The notes beneath the pieces were generated by a model. That model was not told where the DNA came from. It searched no databases and saw only the letters and a program-made list of their open reading frames with translations. A stretch of 28,570 bases of DNA from DATJSJ01 sp035504175 (GTDB taxonomy: Bacteria; Pseudomonadota; Alphaproteobacteria; Acetobacterales; Acetobacteraceae), in assembly GCA_035504175.1 (NCBI GenBank), contig DATJSJ010000032.1, positions 1-28,570 on the forward strand, given 5' to 3'. Below are positions 6,943 through 15,701 of the stretch, piece after piece (within the stretch, counting starts at the first letter, position 1; each line of letters opens with the position of its first letter). The position numbers and the translations under genes are program-made.

Positions 6943-8115
6943 TCATGACCGCGGGCGGGCGCGGTCGGCAACGCCGGCGCCGAGTGCTCCCAGCAGCATC
7001 AGCGCGCCCATCGGCCGGGCGGTGCCGTCGGTCAGCCAGCCTATGACGGTGCCGCTCGCGGCCCCGAGGATGAACTGCAGCGTGCCCATGAGCGCCGAGG
7101 CGCTGCCGGCATGCGCGGCATGGCGCGAGAGCGCGCCGACCACGGCGTTGGGCATGATGAAGCCGTTGCAGAACATGGCGAGCGCGATCGGCAGGAACAC
7201 GCCGGCCAGCCCGCCCCAGCGCATCGCCGCATTCAGCATCAGGACCGCGGTCGCGAGCAGCAGACCGAGGACCGCGGTCCGCAGCACGACGCTGGCGCCG
7301 AAGCGTGGCAGGAGCAGCGGGTTGAGTTGCGAGGCGGCGATGTAGCCGGCGGCGCAGGTGCCGAACAGCACGCCGTACAGCGCTGGTGGGACGCGGAACA
7401 ACTCGATGAAGACGGGCGGCGAGCCGCCGAGATAGGCGAACATGCCGAACATGGTGAAGCCGCCGATCCCGGCATGCGTGATGAAGCTGCGCTCGCGGGC
7501 GATGGCGACGTAGCGGCGCAGCAGGGCGACGAGCCCGAGCCGCATGCGCGCCGCCACGGGCAGCGTATCGGGCAGCCACAGCGCCACGCACAGGCTGCAG
7601 AGCACGCCGTAGGCGAAGCCGAACCAGAAGATCATGCGCCAGCTCGCGACCCCCAACACGGCGCCGCCGAGCGTCGGCGCCAGGATCGGCGCTGCGCCCA
7701 TCACCAGCGTGAGCCGGGAGAACAGCCGTGCCGCCGCGTGACCGTCGGCCAGGTCGCGAACCACGGCACGCGGGATCACCATGCCCGCCGAGCCGCCGAA
7801 AGCCGCGACGATGCGACAGGCGGAGAGGCTGGCAAGGCTCGGCGCGAGGGCGCAGCCGGCGGTGCCCAGCGTGTAGACCACCGTGCCGACCAGCAGCGGC
7901 CAGCGCCGCCCGAAGCGATCGGAAAGCGTGCCCTGGGTGATCTGACCGACGGCAAGCCCGGCGAACCAGGTGGCGAGCGTGATCTGGGCCGAGCCTTCCG
8001 GCAGGCGGAAGGACGCCTCGATCGCCGGGAACGCCGGCAAGTACATGTCGGTGGAGACCGGGCCGACGGCGCTCAGGAATCCGAGCAGCACCGGCAGCCA
8101 GAGCGGCATGATCAT
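6943..8115 (-). CDS. Bcr/CflA-type MFS multidrug efflux transporter (390 aa)
   Basis: This inner-membrane proton antiporter belongs to the drug:H+ antiporter-1 branch that includes Bcr (bicyclomycin, sulfonamide) and CflA. It has about twelve hydrophobic segments. Family features are visible: GPVSTDMYLPAFPAI (helix 1, residues 18-32), the loop 2-3 motif GTLSDRFGRRWPLL (about 62-75), and the antiporter-type GGSAGMVIPRAVVRD in helix 5. Its length matches the family. ATG codons at 8115 and 8109 are both possible. It is the first gene of a two-gene operon with the PuuD-like hydrolase, which suggests the exported compound and the hydrolysed compound may be related; this is inference. Confidence 0.9.
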   Translation of the reverse strand: MIMPLWLPVLLGFLSAVGPVSTDMYLPAFPAIEASFRLPEGSAQITLATWFAGLAVGQITQGTLSDRFGRRWPLLVGTVVYTLGTAGCALAPSLASLSACRIVAAFGGSAGMVIPRAVVRDLADGHAAARLFSRLTLVMGAAPILAPTLGGAVLGVASWRMIFWFGFAYGVLCSLCVALWLPDTLPVAARMRLGLVALLRRYVAIARERSFITHAGIGGFTMFGMFAYLGGSPPVFIELFRVPPALYGVLFGTCAAGYIAASQLNPLLLPRFGASVVLRTAVLGLLLATAVLMLNAAMRWGGLAGVFLPIALAMFCNGFIMPNAVVGALSRHAAHAGSASALMGTLQFILGAASGTVIGWLTDGTARPMGALMLLGALGAGVADRARPRS

Positions 8116-8273
8116 TTCCGGAGACTTGGCAGATGCAGGCGCGGCCAGGCAGTGCCAAAAACCTCATGCGCGGGTTGCGCGGCCGGGCGACCGGGCGGCT
8201 GCGCCGGACGCGGCAGGCCGTACCGGCCCGGCGCGGGTCCCGGTCGGCGCATGGTGCGCGGGGAGGGAGCGAG

Positions 8274-8705
8274 ATGGACCGGAACACGACGCCCCCGCGG
8301 ATCAGTCATGTGCTCGAGACCTCGCTCTATGTCGGCGATCTCGACCGGTCGGCCGCGTTTTACGGGGCGCTGTTCGGCTTCGGCGAATTCATGCGTGATC
8401 ACCGCATGGCGGCGCTGGAAATCCCCGGCGGCCAGGTGCTGCTGTTGTTCCGTCGCGGCGCCTCGCTGCAGGCGAGCCCGACGCCGGGCGGCGACATCCC
8501 GCCGCATGATGGGCATGGCAGCCTGCATCTCTGCTTCGCGATTCCGGCGCAGGCGCTCGACCCCTGGGAGGAATTCCTCGCCGGGCACGGGGTCGCGGTC
8601 GAAAGCCGGGTCGTGTGGCCGAGCGGGGCGGTCAGCCTGTATTTTCGCGACCCCGACGGGCATTCGCTGGAGCTGGCCACGCCCGGCCTGTGGCCAAACC
8701 GATAG
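8274..8705 (+). CDS. VOC-superfamily (glyoxalase/bleomycin-resistance-like) protein (143 aa)
   Basis: This is a single vicinal-oxygen-chelate module pair. It opens with ISHVLETSLYVGDLDRSAAFYGALFGF, the classic first beta-alpha unit, with His12 as a likely metal ligand. The SLHLCFAI strand carries the second His, and DPDGHSLELATPG near the C-terminus carries the Glu ligand. Such proteins are metal-dependent dioxygenases, isomerases or glutathione-linked enzymes, or antibiotic-binding proteins, and the substrate cannot be read from sequence. The start at 8274 is set by GGGGAGGGAG just upstream; the frame remains open further 5' but encodes Arg-rich non-conserved sequence. It is divergent from the efflux gene. 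Confidence 0.87.
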   Translation: MDRNTTPPRISHVLETSLYVGDLDRSAAFYGALFGFGEFMRDHRMAALEIPGGQVLLLFRRGASLQASPTPGGDIPPHDGHGSLHLCFAIPAQALDPWEEFLAGHGVAVESRVVWPSGAVSLYFRDPDGHSLELATPGLWPNR

Positions 8706-8838
8706 GAGCCATGCGGCAACCTGGCTTCCCGCCCGCGCGTCACGGCAGCACGCTGAAGTAATGCGGGAGCGGACGTTGCGCGCTCCGACGACTTTGCCCC
8801 GCGCGATCTCGCGCTCGTCCGCAAGGGAGAACCGTGCC

Positions 8839-9024
8839 ATGCAAAACGCCGACATCGTGCAGACGGCCAAGGCGCTGCTGCAGCGTCACGGCTTCCGGGC
8901 CCAGGCGGTCGCGGAAGAGAAGACGCAGGAGCTGCGCGGCTCCGGGGATGCGGCCGAGCTTGCACGCTGGGAGGCCATCGGGGCGGCGCTGCGCGAGCTG
9001 CGGCAGAACCCGACGAAGCACTGA
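8839..9024 (+). CDS. Small hypothetical protein (61 aa)
   Basis: The protein starts MQNADIVQTAKALLQRHG and ends in LRELRQNPTKH. It appears entirely helical and soluble, with an acidic/polar middle (AEEKTQELRGSGDAAELARW). A Shine-Dalgarno-like AGGGAGA lies 9 nt before the ATG, and GC-rich third positions fit a real gene. I do not recognise a family or function. It lies between the VOC gene (133 bp upstream) and the convergent ftsK, with a 9-bp terminator-like hairpin just after its stop. Confidence 0.65.
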   Translation: MQNADIVQTAKALLQRHGFRAQAVAEEKTQELRGSGDAAELARWEAIGAALRELRQNPTKH

Positions 9025-9030
9025 CGCGTC

Positions 9031-9061
9031 CGGGCACCCATCGCCCCGCGCCGGGTGCCCG
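9031..9061. terminator. Bidirectional hairpin between the small protein gene and ftsK
   Basis: CGGGCACCC (9031-9039) and GGGTGCCCG (9053-9061) make a 9-bp stem with a 13-nt loop, 6 nt after the small gene's stop. A second palindrome, CCGGCAG-A-CTGCCGG (9085-9099), lies just 3' of ftsK on the other strand. No T-run follows either hairpin. Confidence 0.5.
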
Positions 9062-9105
9062 CCTGCGGCGGCCGCGCCGTCCGTCCGGCAGACTGCCGGG
9101 CGGGG

Positions 9106-11556
9106 TCAGTCCTCGTCGGTGCGCCGGACCAGCACTTCGCGCTTGCCCACGTGGTTGGCGGGCCCCACCACGCCTTCCTTCTCCATCTGTTCGATCAGCT
9201 TCGCGGCGCGGTTGTAGCCGATCGCGAGGTGCCGCTGGATGAACGAGGTGCTGGCCTTGCCCTCTCGCGCCACCAGCGCCACGGCCTGGTCGAACAGCCC
9301 TTTCTCGCCCTCGGTCGCGCCGGCGATGCCGGAGAGGCTCGGCGTGCCGCCGGCCGCGTCTTCCACCGGCTCGGTGACCTCGTCGAGATAGGCGGGCTCG
9401 CCCTGCTCGCGCAGGAAGGCGACCACCTCCTCGACCTCTCGGTCGGAGACGAACGGCCCGTGCACGCGGGTGATCCGGCCGCCGCCGGCCATATACAGCA
9501 TGTCGCCCTGGCCGAGGAGCTGCTCCGCGCCCTGCTCGCCCAGGATGGTGCGGCTGTCGAACTTGCTGATCACCTGGAAGCTGATGCGGGTCGGAAAATT
9601 GGCCTTGATCGTGCCGGTGATGACGTCGACCGACGGGCGCTGCGTCGCCATGATGACGTGAATGCCGGCGGCACGCGCCATCTGCGCGAGCCGCTGCACC
9701 GCCGCCTCGATCTCCTTGCCCGCGACCATCATCAGGTCGGCCATCTCGTCGATCACCACGACGAGCAGCGGCAGGCTCTGCAGCGCCAGCGGCTGCTCCT
9801 CGAACATCGGGCGGCCGGTCTCGCTGTCGAAGCCGGTCTGCACCCGGCGGGTCATCGTCTCGCCGCGCGCGCGAGCCTCGGCAACGCGATCGTTGTAGCC
9901 GGCGATGTTGCGCACGCCGAGCTGGCTCATCGCCCGGTAGCGCCGCTCCATCTCCCGCACCGTCCATTTCAGGGCGGTCACCGCCTTGGCAGGCTCGGTC
10001 ACGACCGGCGCCATCAGGTGCGGGATGCCGTCATAGACCGAGAGTTCCAGCATCTTCGGGTCAATCAGGATCAGCCGGCATTGTTCCGGCGAAAGCCGGT
10101 ACAGCAGTGACAGGATCATCGCGTTGACGCCGACCGACTTGCCCGAACCGGTGGTGCCGGCGATCAGCAGATGCGGCATGCGCGAGAGGTCGGCGATCAC
10201 CGGCGTTCCGCCGATATCCTTGCCGAGCGCGAGCGAAAGCCGCCCCTGTTGGCGCTCCCAGTCGGCGCTGCCGAGCAGCTCCGACAGGTACACCGTCTCG
10301 CGTCGCGAGTTCGGCACCTCGATGCCGATGACGTTGCGGCCGGGAACGGTCGCGATACGCACCGCGGTGACCGAGAGGCTGCGGGCGATGTCATCGGCGA
10401 GTCCGATGACGCGGGCACTGCGAATGCCCGGCGCCGGCTCGAGCTCATAGAGCGTGACGACCGGGCCCGGACGGATCTCCCGGATCGCGCCCTGCACGCC
10501 GTAATCGGACAGCACGGTCTCGAGCAGCCGGGCGTTGTTCTCCAGTGCCTCCTCCGTGGGGCCGGCGGCGGCACGGGCCGGTGGCGGCTTGAGCAGCGCG
10601 AGGGTCGGGTAGACCCATTCGCCGCCCTCTGCGAGCGGCAGGCTCTCCTGGCGCGGGACGGGCTTGGGCGCCGGGGGCGTGACGCGCGGCCGCGCCAGCC
10701 GCGGCGGCGCCGGCGCGACGACGGGCACGGCCGCGCGAGCGACCGGGACTTCGCCGGCAGCGACGTCGTCCTCCTCTGCCATCGACGGCACGAACTGGTG
10801 CGCCGCCGGCAGGGGCGGGCCGCGCCGGTCGTCCGGCTCGGGTCGCGACGGTTCCCCGCGCCGCGGCAGCGGCAGCACGCGCCGCAGCGCGGCCAGGCGC
10901 GACAGCAGGCCCGCGGCGCGGCGGCCCTGGTTGAGGGCGCCGGCGCCCACCCCGGCGGCGTTCCGTCCGACCGCGCGCCACTCCGCGGCGGACAGCCCGA
11001 GCGCCAGCAGTGCCAGCGTCGCCGACAGGGCGATGCCCAGGATGGCGACGATGGTCCCGCCGAGCGGCCCGAGTACGCCCCGCCCGGCCTGCAGCATGGT
11101 GCCGGCGATCGCCGATCCGACCGCGCCGCCGGCGCCCGAGGCGACCGGCCAGGCGGGCCGGCCCGGTATCCCGCCCAGCACTGCCGCCACCGCGGGAATC
11201 GCCGCGATCAGGCAAGGCAGACGCAGCCGCAGGGTGAGCGGGCGGTGCCCGCCGATCCGCCAGGCCCAGGCGAGCAGCGCCACCCCCGGCAGGGCACCCG
11301 CCAGCCCGAAGCCCTGCAGCAGCAGGTCGGCCAGGATCGCGCCGATCGGACCGGCCAGGTTGCGCGGCGCGACCGAGGTCGCGGTGTCCAACGACGGATC
11401 GCCTGGATGATAGGTCGCCAGCGCCACCAGCAGGGCAAACCCGACCAGTGCGACCCCGATGCTGCCCAGTTCCGCGAGGCGCCGCCGGATCAGCGCGCGT
11501 ATCTGCGGCGAGGCGAATCGACGGGAGGACAGGCGGGTCTCGGCGGTAGTGGCCAT
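9106..11556 (-). CDS. ftsK: DNA translocase FtsK (816 aa)
   Basis: FtsK anchors at the division septum and pumps DNA so that chromosome dimers are resolved and sister termini are segregated. The N-terminal part (about residues 30-190) has four hydrophobic segments for membrane anchoring. A Pro/Ala/Arg-rich linker of ordinary alphaproteobacterial length follows (about 225-335). The motor has Walker A AGTTGSGKS (466-474) and Walker B LLVVVIDE (597-604), with the conserved IDPKMLELSVYDGIPHL and MATQRPSVDVITGTIKANFPTRI segments. The C-terminal winged-helix gamma domain (about 750-816, TSFIQRHLAIGYNRAAKLIEQME) should read KOPS sequences. The gene appears intact and monocistronic. Confidence 0.96.
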   Translation of the reverse strand: MATTAETRLSSRRFASPQIRALIRRRLAELGSIGVALVGFALLVALATYHPGDPSLDTATSVAPRNLAGPIGAILADLLLQGFGLAGALPGVALLAWAWRIGGHRPLTLRLRLPCLIAAIPAVAAVLGGIPGRPAWPVASGAGGAVGSAIAGTMLQAGRGVLGPLGGTIVAILGIALSATLALLALGLSAAEWRAVGRNAAGVGAGALNQGRRAAGLLSRLAALRRVLPLPRRGEPSRPEPDDRRGPPLPAAHQFVPSMAEEDDVAAGEVPVARAAVPVVAPAPPRLARPRVTPPAPKPVPRQESLPLAEGGEWVYPTLALLKPPPARAAAGPTEEALENNARLLETVLSDYGVQGAIREIRPGPVVTLYELEPAPGIRSARVIGLADDIARSLSVTAVRIATVPGRNVIGIEVPNSRRETVYLSELLGSADWERQQGRLSLALGKDIGGTPVIADLSRMPHLLIAGTTGSGKSVGVNAMILSLLYRLSPEQCRLILIDPKMLELSVYDGIPHLMAPVVTEPAKAVTALKWTVREMERRYRAMSQLGVRNIAGYNDRVAEARARGETMTRRVQTGFDSETGRPMFEEQPLALQSLPLLVVVIDEMADLMMVAGKEIEAAVQRLAQMARAAGIHVIMATQRPSVDVITGTIKANFPTRISFQVISKFDSRTILGEQGAEQLLGQGDMLYMAGGGRITRVHGPFVSDREVEEVVAFLREQGEPAYLDEVTEPVEDAAGGTPSLSGIAGATEGEKGLFDQAVALVAREGKASTSFIQRHLAIGYNRAAKLIEQMEKEGVVGPANHVGKREVLVRRTDED

Positions 11557-12056
11557 GCGCGCTTCCGGTACGACGAGGACGACTCAGGTATAGCCAAGAG
11601 CCGGTTGATTCCGAACAGCAAAGCAGCGTCGCGGGCTCTGATCGGCCGGCCGCCCCGTGGCAATCGCGCCACGGATTCATCCCTGGCCCGGCCTTCGTTG
11701 GCGCGCCATAATGGTGTGCGACGCGGTCCAGCGAGGCCGGTGGTCGGTGCTGCGTAGCTACGGTGTCACGGAGACGTCAGCATGATCTCGGGTGGCCGCC
11801 GCCGAGTCGGGGTGCGGAGGGCAGCAGCGCACCATCCGGCACGGTCCGGCTCGCTGACGGGCCGGCGTTCGCGCCGCTCGCCGGGATGACCGCTGAAGGA
11901 CTGCGATCGCCCATGCTCGCGGTCGCACTGCTCCCCATCCTGACCCGCCAGTTCGCCTTCGGCGCCGTGTTGCTGCGATTTGCGTAGCCGTCGCGCCGGC
12001 AAAAGCCGGACGCCGGGCCGGATAAAACGACCGAACCAAGCCGGGAGAGATGAAAG
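11557..12056. other. 500-bp divergent intergenic region between ftsK and the sulfatase
   Basis: No gene is supported. It must contain the promoters of both flanking genes, but I could not place one confidently. A small hairpin CCGGC-AAAA-GCCGG (11996-12009) lies in the sulfatase leader, and the stretch 12042-12048 (GGGAGAG) is the sulfatase ribosome site. A 35-codon frame from the ATG at 11782 is probably chance. Confidence 0.5.
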
Positions 12057-13550
12057 ATGGCCAGAACGGGCAAGCCGAACATCCTCATCCTGTGGGGGGA
12101 CGATATCGGCTGGTGGAACATCAGCTACAACAACCGCGGCCAGATGGGCTACCGGACGCCGAACATCGACCGCATCGGACACGAGGGTGCGACGTTCACC
12201 GACTATTACGGCCAGCAGAGCTGCACCGCCGGCCGCGCCGCCTTCATCACCGGCCAGAACCCGATCCGCACCGGCTTGACCAAGGTCGGCATGCCCGGCG
12301 CCGATGTCGGACTGCGCGCCGAGGATCCGACGATCGCCGGCCTGCTGAAGCCGCTCGGCTACGCGACCGGCCAGTTCGGCAAGAACCATCTCGGCGACAA
12401 GGACGCGTTCCTGCCGACGATGCACGGATTCGATGAGTTCTTCGGCAATCTCTACCACCTCAATGCCGAGGAGGAGCCGGAGCTGCCCGATTATCCGAAG
12501 AACCCGGAGTTCAAGAAGCGCTTCGGGCCGCGCGGCGTTCTGCATGCCTGGGCGGATGGCAAGGGCGGCCAGCGCGTCGAGGATACCGGCCCGCTGACGA
12601 AAAAGCGGATGGAAACCATCGACGACGAGGTCACCGACCAGGCCCTCGGCTTCATCGACCGGTGCCACGGTGAGGGCAAGCCTTTCTTCCTCTGGTACAA
12701 CACCACCGCGATGCATCTGCGCACGCATTGCGCAGACAAGCACAAAGGCAAGAGCGGACAGGGCTTCTACAACGACGTCATGGTGGCGCACGACGAGAAT
12801 ATCGGACGGATGCTGGCGAAGCTCGACGCGCTCGGCATCGCCGAGGACACGATCGTGATGTACTCGACCGACAATGGCCCGCACTACAACAGCTGGCCGG
12901 ATGGCGGCATCACGCCGTTCCGCGGCGAGAAGAACACCAACTGGGATGGCGGCTGGCGGGTTCCGATCTTCGTGCGCTGGCCGGGCCATATCAAGCCGGG
13001 CACGGTGCTGAACGACATCGCCTCGCATCAGGACTGGCTGCCGACGCTGCTCGCCGCCGCGGGCGAGCCGGACATCTCGGCCAAGCTGCGCGAAGGCCAC
13101 GCCGCCGGTGACAGGCACTTCAAAGTGCATATCGACGGCTTCAACCTGCTGCCCTACCTGACCGGCGAGGCGAAGGCGAGTCCGCGCACGTCGTTCTTCT
13201 ACATCAGCGATGACGGCGACATCCTGGCGATCCGCATGGGCGACTGGAAGGTCGTGCTGATGGAGCAGCGCGCCAAGCAGCTGCTCTGCTGGTTCGAGCC
13301 GTTCGTGAAGCTGCGGGCACCGAAAATCTTCAACCTGCGCCGCGATCCGTTCGAGCGGGCGGACGAGAATTCCAACACCTACTGGGACTGGGTGCTCGAC
13401 CACGTGCCGCTCGTCTACGGCATGCAGGCGCTGGTGGCGCAGCAGATCGAGGATTTCGTGAAATTCCCGCCACGACAGAAGCCGGCGGCGTTCAATCTCG
13501 ACGAAGTGCTCCGCCATCTGCAAGAGGCGTCCAGCAGCGCGGGTCACTAG
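12057..13550 (+). CDS. Cytoplasmic sulfatase (arylsulfatase-like) with C-T-A-G-R motif (497 aa)
   Basis: This is an alkaline-phosphatase-superfamily sulfatase, which hydrolyses sulfate esters. The metal-binding WGDDIGWW is at residues 13-20, and the maturation motif QQSCTAGRAAFITGQ at 53-67. Cys56 should be converted to formylglycine and Arg60 is its partner. The motif is C-x-A-x-R rather than the standard C-x-P-x-R. FGKNHLG (about 110-116), STDNGPH and WDGGWRVPIFVRWPG are further conserved active-site segments. There is no signal peptide, so it should act in the cytoplasm. No formylglycine-generating enzyme or anSME is in the window. A membrane-protein gene follows on the same strand. The substrate is unknown, and a phosphonate or phosphodiester role is possible for this superfamily. 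Confidence 0.9.
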   Translation: MARTGKPNILILWGDDIGWWNISYNNRGQMGYRTPNIDRIGHEGATFTDYYGQQSCTAGRAAFITGQNPIRTGLTKVGMPGADVGLRAEDPTIAGLLKPLGYATGQFGKNHLGDKDAFLPTMHGFDEFFGNLYHLNAEEEPELPDYPKNPEFKKRFGPRGVLHAWADGKGGQRVEDTGPLTKKRMETIDDEVTDQALGFIDRCHGEGKPFFLWYNTTAMHLRTHCADKHKGKSGQGFYNDVMVAHDENIGRMLAKLDALGIAEDTIVMYSTDNGPHYNSWPDGGITPFRGEKNTNWDGGWRVPIFVRWPGHIKPGTVLNDIASHQDWLPTLLAAAGEPDISAKLREGHAAGDRHFKVHIDGFNLLPYLTGEAKASPRTSFFYISDDGDILAIRMGDWKVVLMEQRAKQLLCWFEPFVKLRAPKIFNLRRDPFERADENSNTYWDWVLDHVPLVYGMQALVAQQIEDFVKFPPRQKPAAFNLDEVLRHLQEASSSAGH

Positions 13551-13631
13551 GGCGACATCTGCGAGACCGAACTCGCCCCGGATCCGGTCCGGCACCGGTT
13601 TCGATCGGGCCATCGCGCCCGGCAGGACCGG

Positions 13632-13650
13632 CCGCCGCCGGATGCGGCGG
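13632..13650 (+). terminator. Hairpin downstream of the sulfatase
   Basis: CCGCCGC (13632-13638) and GCGGCGG (13644-13650) form a 7-bp stem with a 5-nt loop, about 80 nt after the sulfatase stop. No T-run follows, so termination is only suggested. Confidence 0.35.
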
Positions 13651-13700
13651 ACCGGACGGATCCGGCGGGCGAGACGTCGTCCGGCCATTCCAATGCACGG

Positions 13701-13722
13701 TGCGTCGTAGCGAAGCGACGCA
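13701..13722. repeat. REP-like hairpin in the sulfatase to membrane-protein spacer
   Basis: TGCGTCG (13701-13707) and CGACGCA (13716-13722) form a 7-bp stem around TAGCGAAG. The wording resembles short palindromic repeats scattered in many proteobacterial genomes. Only one copy is in this window, so repeat status is inferred. Confidence 0.35.
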
Positions 13723-13773
13723 TCGGCCGCCGCGAACCCGCCCGATTCCGGGCGCAGTGATGGAGGTGAGGCT

Positions 13774-14367
13774 ATGCACAATTCCCCGGCCGGGACGCTT
13801 GGATCCGGCCCGACCGCCGCCGGGCCGCCGGGTCAGACATCGAAGCCCGGGCTGAAGGAACGGGCCTTCGACGAGGGCAAGAAGCTGCTCATCATGACCC
13901 TCTATCTCTGGGTGTTCCTGGCGCTCCTCGACCTCCACAAGACGGCGATTCTACGGGAGCATCATCTCAACTACCCGCAGCAGGGCTTTGCCATCGTCAA
14001 TGCCCTGGTGCTGGCCAAATTCATGTTGGTCGCCGATGACCTTAAGATCGGCACCCGCTTCAGCGCGCGACCGCTGATCTACCCGGTGCTGCACGCGTCG
14101 CTCGTGTTCACGGTCATCCTGCTCTGCTTTCACATCCTTGAGGGCGCCCTCGTCGCGGTGCTGCACGGACGGCCGGCGACGGAAGCACTGGCCGAGCTCG
14201 GCGGCAGCATCTGGCAGGGCGTTCTGACCTATGGCGCGATCGCCTTCGTGGCCCTGATCCCGTTCTTCCTGTTCCGCAACATTGCCCGGGCCGTGGGCGA
14301 GGCCGCACTGTGGCGGCTCGTTTTCACGCAGGGCGGGAAACATGCGTCGCTGGTGGTGCAGGAGTAG
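13774..14367 (+). CDS. Predicted four-helix inner-membrane protein of unknown function (197 aa)
   Basis: After a flexible Gly/Pro/Ser-rich N-terminus (residues 1-30) there are four hydrophobic segments, at about 37-54, 71-88, 101-130 and 147-168. The last is followed by a short amphipathic C-terminal tail. The second loop carries charged residues (DDLKIGTRFSARP). A good ribosome site (GGAGGTGAG) precedes the ATG. I see no catalytic motif and do not recognise the family. It starts 223 bp after the sulfatase on the same strand with hairpins in between, so co-transcription is not assured. Confidence 0.75.
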   Translation: MHNSPAGTLGSGPTAAGPPGQTSKPGLKERAFDEGKKLLIMTLYLWVFLALLDLHKTAILREHHLNYPQQGFAIVNALVLAKFMLVADDLKIGTRFSARPLIYPVLHASLVFTVILLCFHILEGALVAVLHGRPATEALAELGGSIWQGVLTYGAIAFVALIPFFLFRNIARAVGEAALWRLVFTQGGKHASLVVQE

Positions 14368-14513
14368 CCCGGCCGGCCCCGGCCAGGACACCGCCGGCGA
14401 CCGAAGTCACGAACGCGCTTGAAGACCGTGTCGCGAAGTCGGCGAGGTAGGCTGCGTGCGCCCGCGGCAAGGTCCTCTTTACCGGCAAAAAACCGGAACC
14501 GACGGGGCCCTGA

Positions 14514-15701
14514 TCACGCGCGAGAAACCGGCGACCGCACCCGCCCACGCGCCGCGGCGACCGACGCGTACATCTCCTGGATCTTCGCCATCACCACGTC
14601 CTCGGAGAACGTCTGTTCGGTATAGAGACGGGCGGCGCGGCCCAGTGCCTCCCGCCGCGCCGGGTCGGCCAGCGTCAGCAGTGCCCCCGCGAGCCCGCCG
14701 CGCGGCTGCAGATCGGCATAGTGACTCTCCGGACCGGCGGCGAACCGGAAATTCGGCGTGTCATGGCAGATCACCGGCAGGCCCGAGGCAATGGCCTCGA
14801 TCAGCGCGATGCTGCCGGCCTCGAACAGCGACGACAGCGTGAAGACATCCGCCGCCCGATATAGCACCGGCATCGTCGCGCGCGGCGCACCCACCAGAAA
14901 CCGCACCCGCTCGCCGAGGAGACGCTGGCCCATCCCGACCAACTCGTCGGTGTCCGCCTCACGCCCACCGGCCACCACCAGCATCGCCTCGCGACCGCAG
15001 CGCGCCGCGAAAGCGGCAAACTCCTCCAACAGGTAATCGATCCGCTTGTGGTAGCGCCGGATCGCCGCACAGCAGAGCACGATCAACGCATCCGGCGGCA
15101 GACCGAGCTGCTGCCGCGCGGCGGCGCGATCGCCGGGCGCAAAAGTCGCCAGATCGATGAAATTTGGAATCGTGAACAGCATCGGGCCGCGAACGCCCGC
15201 ACGCTCCCAGTTCTCCGCCCCCTGCGGCGAAAGCTCCTGCACCGCCCGCAATCCGCCCATGCGCGCCGGCGCCTCGGCCGTGCCATTGGCCAGAATCACC
15301 CGCGGCCGCGACAGGCGCGCCCGGTTCAGCCGGTCCAGAATCCGCGCCAGAGTCGGGTCCTGCACGTGCAGGATGTCGTACTCCCGACCGATCCGACGCC
15401 ACAGCCCGAACGCGAAACTCGTCTGCTCGACCTCGTAAACCGAGCCCATGCCATAGCGCCAGCCGCTGAGCTGGCGGGTGACCGCCGTCAATCGCGCGCA
15501 CGGGGCGCCACCACGCTGCAGACACGGAACGACCTTGACCTCGGGCTCCTCGTCGCCGCCACCGAACAGACCGACGGCGATACCGCGCCGGCTCAGAGCA
15601 CGCGCGAGATCCTGGGCCCAGGACTCGATCCCGCGCCGGACGTGACCGAGGCCGGAACTGGCGACGGCGATGCGCAATTGGGAGCCGGACACGTTGTGCA
15701 T
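14514..15701 (-). CDS. GT4-family glycosyltransferase (395 aa)
   Basis: This is a retaining GT-B glycosyltransferase. The N-terminal acceptor domain opens with RIAVASSGLGHVRRGIESWAQDLARAL, a Gly-rich Rossmann start. The donor domain shows the group-1 pattern: IVLCCAAIRRYHKRIDYLLEEF, LVVAGGREADTDELV, VRFLVGAP, and the E-x7-E region SLFEAGSIALIEAIASGLPVI, whose two Glu residues bind the nucleotide sugar. The ATG at 15701 has AAGGGGG about 6 nt upstream; the frame is open for about 600 bp further 5' but runs through the repeat and across the preceding gene, so it is not coding there. It is the last gene of a minus-strand glycan cluster, and a 12-bp perfect palindrome (CTCGAATTCGAG, 15720-15731) lies just upstream. 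Confidence 0.9.
   Translation of the reverse strand: MHNVSGSQLRIAVASSGLGHVRRGIESWAQDLARALSRRGIAVGLFGGGDEEPEVKVVPCLQRGGAPCARLTAVTRQLSGWRYGMGSVYEVEQTSFAFGLWRRIGREYDILHVQDPTLARILDRLNRARLSRPRVILANGTAEAPARMGGLRAVQELSPQGAENWERAGVRGPMLFTIPNFIDLATFAPGDRAAARQQLGLPPDALIVLCCAAIRRYHKRIDYLLEEFAAFAARCGREAMLVVAGGREADTDELVGMGQRLLGERVRFLVGAPRATMPVLYRAADVFTLSSLFEAGSIALIEAIASGLPVICHDTPNFRFAAGPESHYADLQPRGGLAGALLTLADPARREALGRAARLYTEQTFSEDVVMAKIQEMYASVAAARGRVRSPVSRA

Noticed and set aside
7111..9024. A 637-codon plus-strand frame ending with the 61-aa protein
   Set aside because: Most of it is antisense to the efflux transporter and out of frame with the VOC gene. Only the last 61 codons have their own ribosome site and plausible composition.
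11782..11889. A 35-codon frame with an upstream GGAG
   Set aside because: The product is Arg/Ser-rich low-complexity sequence and no other support was found.
11766..13781. A 671-codon open frame on the minus strand
   Set aside because: It lies antisense to the sulfatase, whose motifs are unambiguous. The frame encodes no recognisable domain and is open only because of high GC.
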